In this document: positions 62,076 to 64,000 of the stretch, in pieces
How the letters are laid out: each line of letters opens with the position of its first letter
How positions within the stretch are numbered: position 1 is the stretch's first letter
Assembly (NCBI GenBank): GCA_008477525.1
Contig: SPDT01000006.1
Span: 2,445,501-2,509,500 of the forward strand
From: Hypomyces perniciosus
Lineage: Eukaryota > Ascomycota > Sordariomycetes > Hypocreales > Hypocreaceae
Direction: 5' to 3'
Length of the DNA: 64,000 nt
Made by a program: the position numbers and the translations under genes
The notes under the pieces: model-generated
Database searches by the model: none
What the model was told of the DNA's origin: nothing
The model's input: only the letters and a program-made list of their open reading frames with translations

Positions 62076-64000
62076 CTACCACGACTTATAAGCTTGCCTC
62101 ATAACCTTCTGCTCCTTGGATCTTATCCTCCTCCGCGCCTTGTTCTTCTCAAACCTCTTCCGCTTATCCCTGCTGTACTTCTCTGGCTGCGCTACCGCCT
62201 CGATCTTTCTCTTGCTGGACCGTTGCAGTCTTCGCGCCTTGACTTCGTTGCGGATGGCCACAAGCTGTCGACTGTACTCTGCCGTGCCGAACTTCTTTTG
62301 CAGCGAATCCATCATAATTTGTGCTCGCGTCTTGAGACCCTCGTGTTTCGTCTTGAACAGCTCGTCAGTGCTAAACGGTGCGGGAATCGACGGGTCCGTG
62401 AGGTTGTGCAGCGGTGTCAAGACCGTCTTGAGCGAATGTTGGAGTCGGTCTGTAGAAGATCTGCGACATATTGTCTCCAGCACCTCCATAGCCACAACCT
62501 TGGAAGTAATGGAGGTCGCAGTGGGGCGGATTTCCTTGCGCAGAATATGTGACAGTCGCCAAAACAAGTACTGCAGGTCCTTGGACTTCTGATCGCCATC
62601 GCCGTCTTCATCTTGCTCCTCAGGCTCGGATTCAGCATCCGAGTCCTCAGCATCTGAGTCTCCAACAGGAAGACGTGGGCCAAGGAAGATGAGGACTTGG
62701 CCAAGTTCGGATGCCAAACTCTCATCAACTTCGACGCGATTTAGAGCGCTAAGAGCAAGGCGGACAAGCTCCTCCACGTTGTCAGCATCCAGCGTGAGGC
62801 CATAAGAGCCTTCCACGGCTTGGCCTGCCGATGTATCGGCGCCGTGCTGCGCAAAGTCGGCGAGATATAGACTAATCAGCCGGATGGCAGCTAACTTCAC
62901 CGGCGTCTCGGCGTGACCTAGGCAGAGTGGTAGCTTGGCCCAGAGTTCCTCTCTGTCAGCAGACAAGGTCTTCTCGGGGAAGACGGAAGTAAAGACTCGC
63001 ACAACTCCGAGTGTGGCCTCAACAAGACCTCCATCCACATCACGAATATCTTCAGAGTCCAAGATGCTCGTAACCTTGGTGAACAAGAGCTTGAAATCCG
63101 TCTTGTTTTTTGATGCACCTTCATAGCATTCAAAGTAATTCCCAAAGAGTTGCATTGCCAGTTTGAGAACCGCAGAGTTCCCATCCTTTTCTAGCCACGA
63201 TCGGAGCAAATTCAAGAAGATCTGAGCTCGTTCTCTGTCGGACTTGCGGAAGATCTCCTTGATCAACTCCCCAGCCGCAAGACGACACTTTTCGCTGTCG
63301 TCATTCGCAAGCACCAAGAACAAGGGGAGGAAACATGTTGCTGCCACCTCCTGAACGAATTCATCAGACGATTTTAAGAGCAGTAGATGTATGACTTCCA
63401 TAACGGAAAGTCGGCCGCCTTCGCGATTGTACTTAAGGTTGGCGACTATGAAGTTGAGCTGCTTGCCCCATCTAGCTTTCTTTTGTGGGTAATCTCGGAT
63501 GAAATGGAAGAAGGCACCTCGAGCCAGATCCCTCGTATCCTTGTCGTCATTGGTTATCATGACCGTGCCAACATGGTCCAAGGTATCGTACACTACTGCA
63601 GTCTCGATCCGACGGTCCAGCACTGATCGCAGGAAATTGAATGTGACATGCCGGTACAGTGGCTCTGTGAAGTCGTCCTTCAACTTGCCAAGGAGCATGT
63701 CAACGGCGGCATCTTTCACGACGATATCTCGCCGATCCCGAAGGACAACTGCCAACATTTTCAGGGCTGCTTGCGCGAGCTCCGTAGTAGTAGATGTTGA
63801 CGTAGAAATGCTCTTCGTAGCCTCCTTCACCGCAACCTTGTAGATGTTTATGCCATCCTCGGTAGTGAATGGAACCTTGACAATGACTGCTAAGAGTCGG
63901 AACGCCGAAATCTTAACCTCATCCTCGCCATCTATTATGGAGTCACCAATAATGGGAAGGAACCCAGCTATGTTTTCAGGTGTTCGCAGACTGTCGTACT
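62076..64000 (-). CDS. utp20: Utp20, U3 snoRNP / small-subunit processome component (N-terminus off the right edge)
   Basis: Giant HEAT-repeat protein of the 90S pre-ribosome, needed for 18S rRNA maturation in the nucleolus. Only the last about 640 residues are here, open from 64000 to the stop at 62078-62076 with no intron. Alternating helices fit HEAT repeats (AAVDMLLGKLKDDFTEPLYR, LARGAFFHFIRDYPQKKARW, FVQEVAATCFLPLFLVLAND). An acidic insert (SDAEDSDAESEPEEQDEDGD) precedes further helices, and a strongly basic tail (KARRLQRSSKRKIEAV to RRRIRSKEQKVMRQAYKSW) is the characteristic Utp20 C-terminus. The upstream exon structure is outside the window. Confidence 0.93.
   Translation of the reverse strand, partial: YDSLRTPENIAGFLPIIGDSIIDGEDEVKISAFRLLAVIVKVPFTTEDGINIYKVAVKEATKSISTSTSTTTELAQAALKMLAVVLRDRRDIVVKDAAVDMLLGKLKDDFTEPLYRHVTFNFLRSVLDRRIETAVVYDTLDHVGTVMITNDDKDTRDLARGAFFHFIRDYPQKKARWGKQLNFIVANLKYNREGGRLSVMEVIHLLLLKSSDEFVQEVAATCFLPLFLVLANDDSEKCRLAAGELIKEIFRKSDRERAQIFLNLLRSWLEKDGNSAVLKLAMQLFGNYFECYEGASKNKTDFKLLFTKVTSILDSEDIRDVDGGLVEATLGVVRVFTSVFPEKTLSADREELWAKLPLCLGHAETPVKLAAIRLISLYLADFAQHGADTSAGQAVEGSYGLTLDADNVEELVRLALSALNRVEVDESLASELGQVLIFLGPRLPVGDSDAEDSDAESEPEEQDEDGDGDQKSKDLQYLFWRLSHILRKEIRPTATSITSKVVAMEVLETICRRSSTDRLQHSLKTVLTPLHNLTDPSIPAPFSTDELFKTKHEGLKTRAQIMMDSLQKKFGTAEYSRQLVAIRNEVKARRLQRSSKRKIEAVAQPEKYSRDKRKRFEKNKARRRIRSKEQKVMRQAYKSW

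Overview
The window looks like nuclear DNA from a filamentous ascomycete, most likely a Sordariomycete of the Hypocreales type. The reasons are short introns (45-149 nt) with GT..AG ends and CTAAC-like branch sites, three Zn(II)2Cys6 regulators, CFEM and HET domain proteins, a fungal Flc/TRP-like channel, a copper-only GPI-anchored superoxide dismutase and an intron-bearing tRNA. Splice models below were built by eye. Nearly all give an open frame of whole codons, which supports them. No species is claimed.

Layout. 1-7.2 kb (all minus strand except one relic): the end of an Ofd1/Tpa1 prolyl hydroxylase gene, a decayed class V aminotransferase (plus strand), ribulose-phosphate 3-epimerase, a CFEM GPI protein and PP2A methylesterase. 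7.2-17.7 kb: a 10.5-kb stretch with no recognisable gene, full of TAG/TAC microsatellites and CGGAGTA motifs, lying upstream of a Zn2Cys6 gene (17.75-19.2 kb). 21.5-28.6 kb: a small DUF202 membrane protein and a large C2H2 regulator. 30.5-36.4 kb: an Flc-type membrane protein convergent with Vps9. 37.3-40.6 kb: an accessory-looking patch with an intronless DUF4291 gene, a HET gene with a duplicated 12-residue motif, and a short-chain dehydrogenase relic. 41.0-44.95 kb: V-ATPase subunit f, a 698-bp inverted-repeat element and a copper-only SOD. 45.8-48.2 kb: a conserved fungal protein of unknown function. 48.6-56 kb: two Zn2Cys6 genes head to head. 56.8-64 kb: a Sfh1/SNF5 subunit, tRNA-Arg, a CAP-domain secreted protein whose start codon abuts a 31-copy pentanucleotide array, the mitochondrial Hsp70 escort protein Zim17, and the C-terminal half of Utp20.

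How they fit together. Most genes are housekeeping and unrelated by pathway: pentose phosphate metabolism, PP2A control, endosomal Rab activation, V-ATPase, chromatin remodelling, mitochondrial import and ribosome biogenesis. Between them sit regulators with unusually long upstream regions and a few surface or secreted proteins (CFEM, SOD, CAP). There is no biosynthetic backbone gene, so this is not a secondary-metabolite cluster. I did not find a clear new multi-gene system. The best leads are the inverted-repeat element at 42.5-43.2 kb, the recurring CGGAGTA motif in regulator upstream regions, the HET/DUF4291/relic patch, and the pentanucleotide array at the CAP gene.
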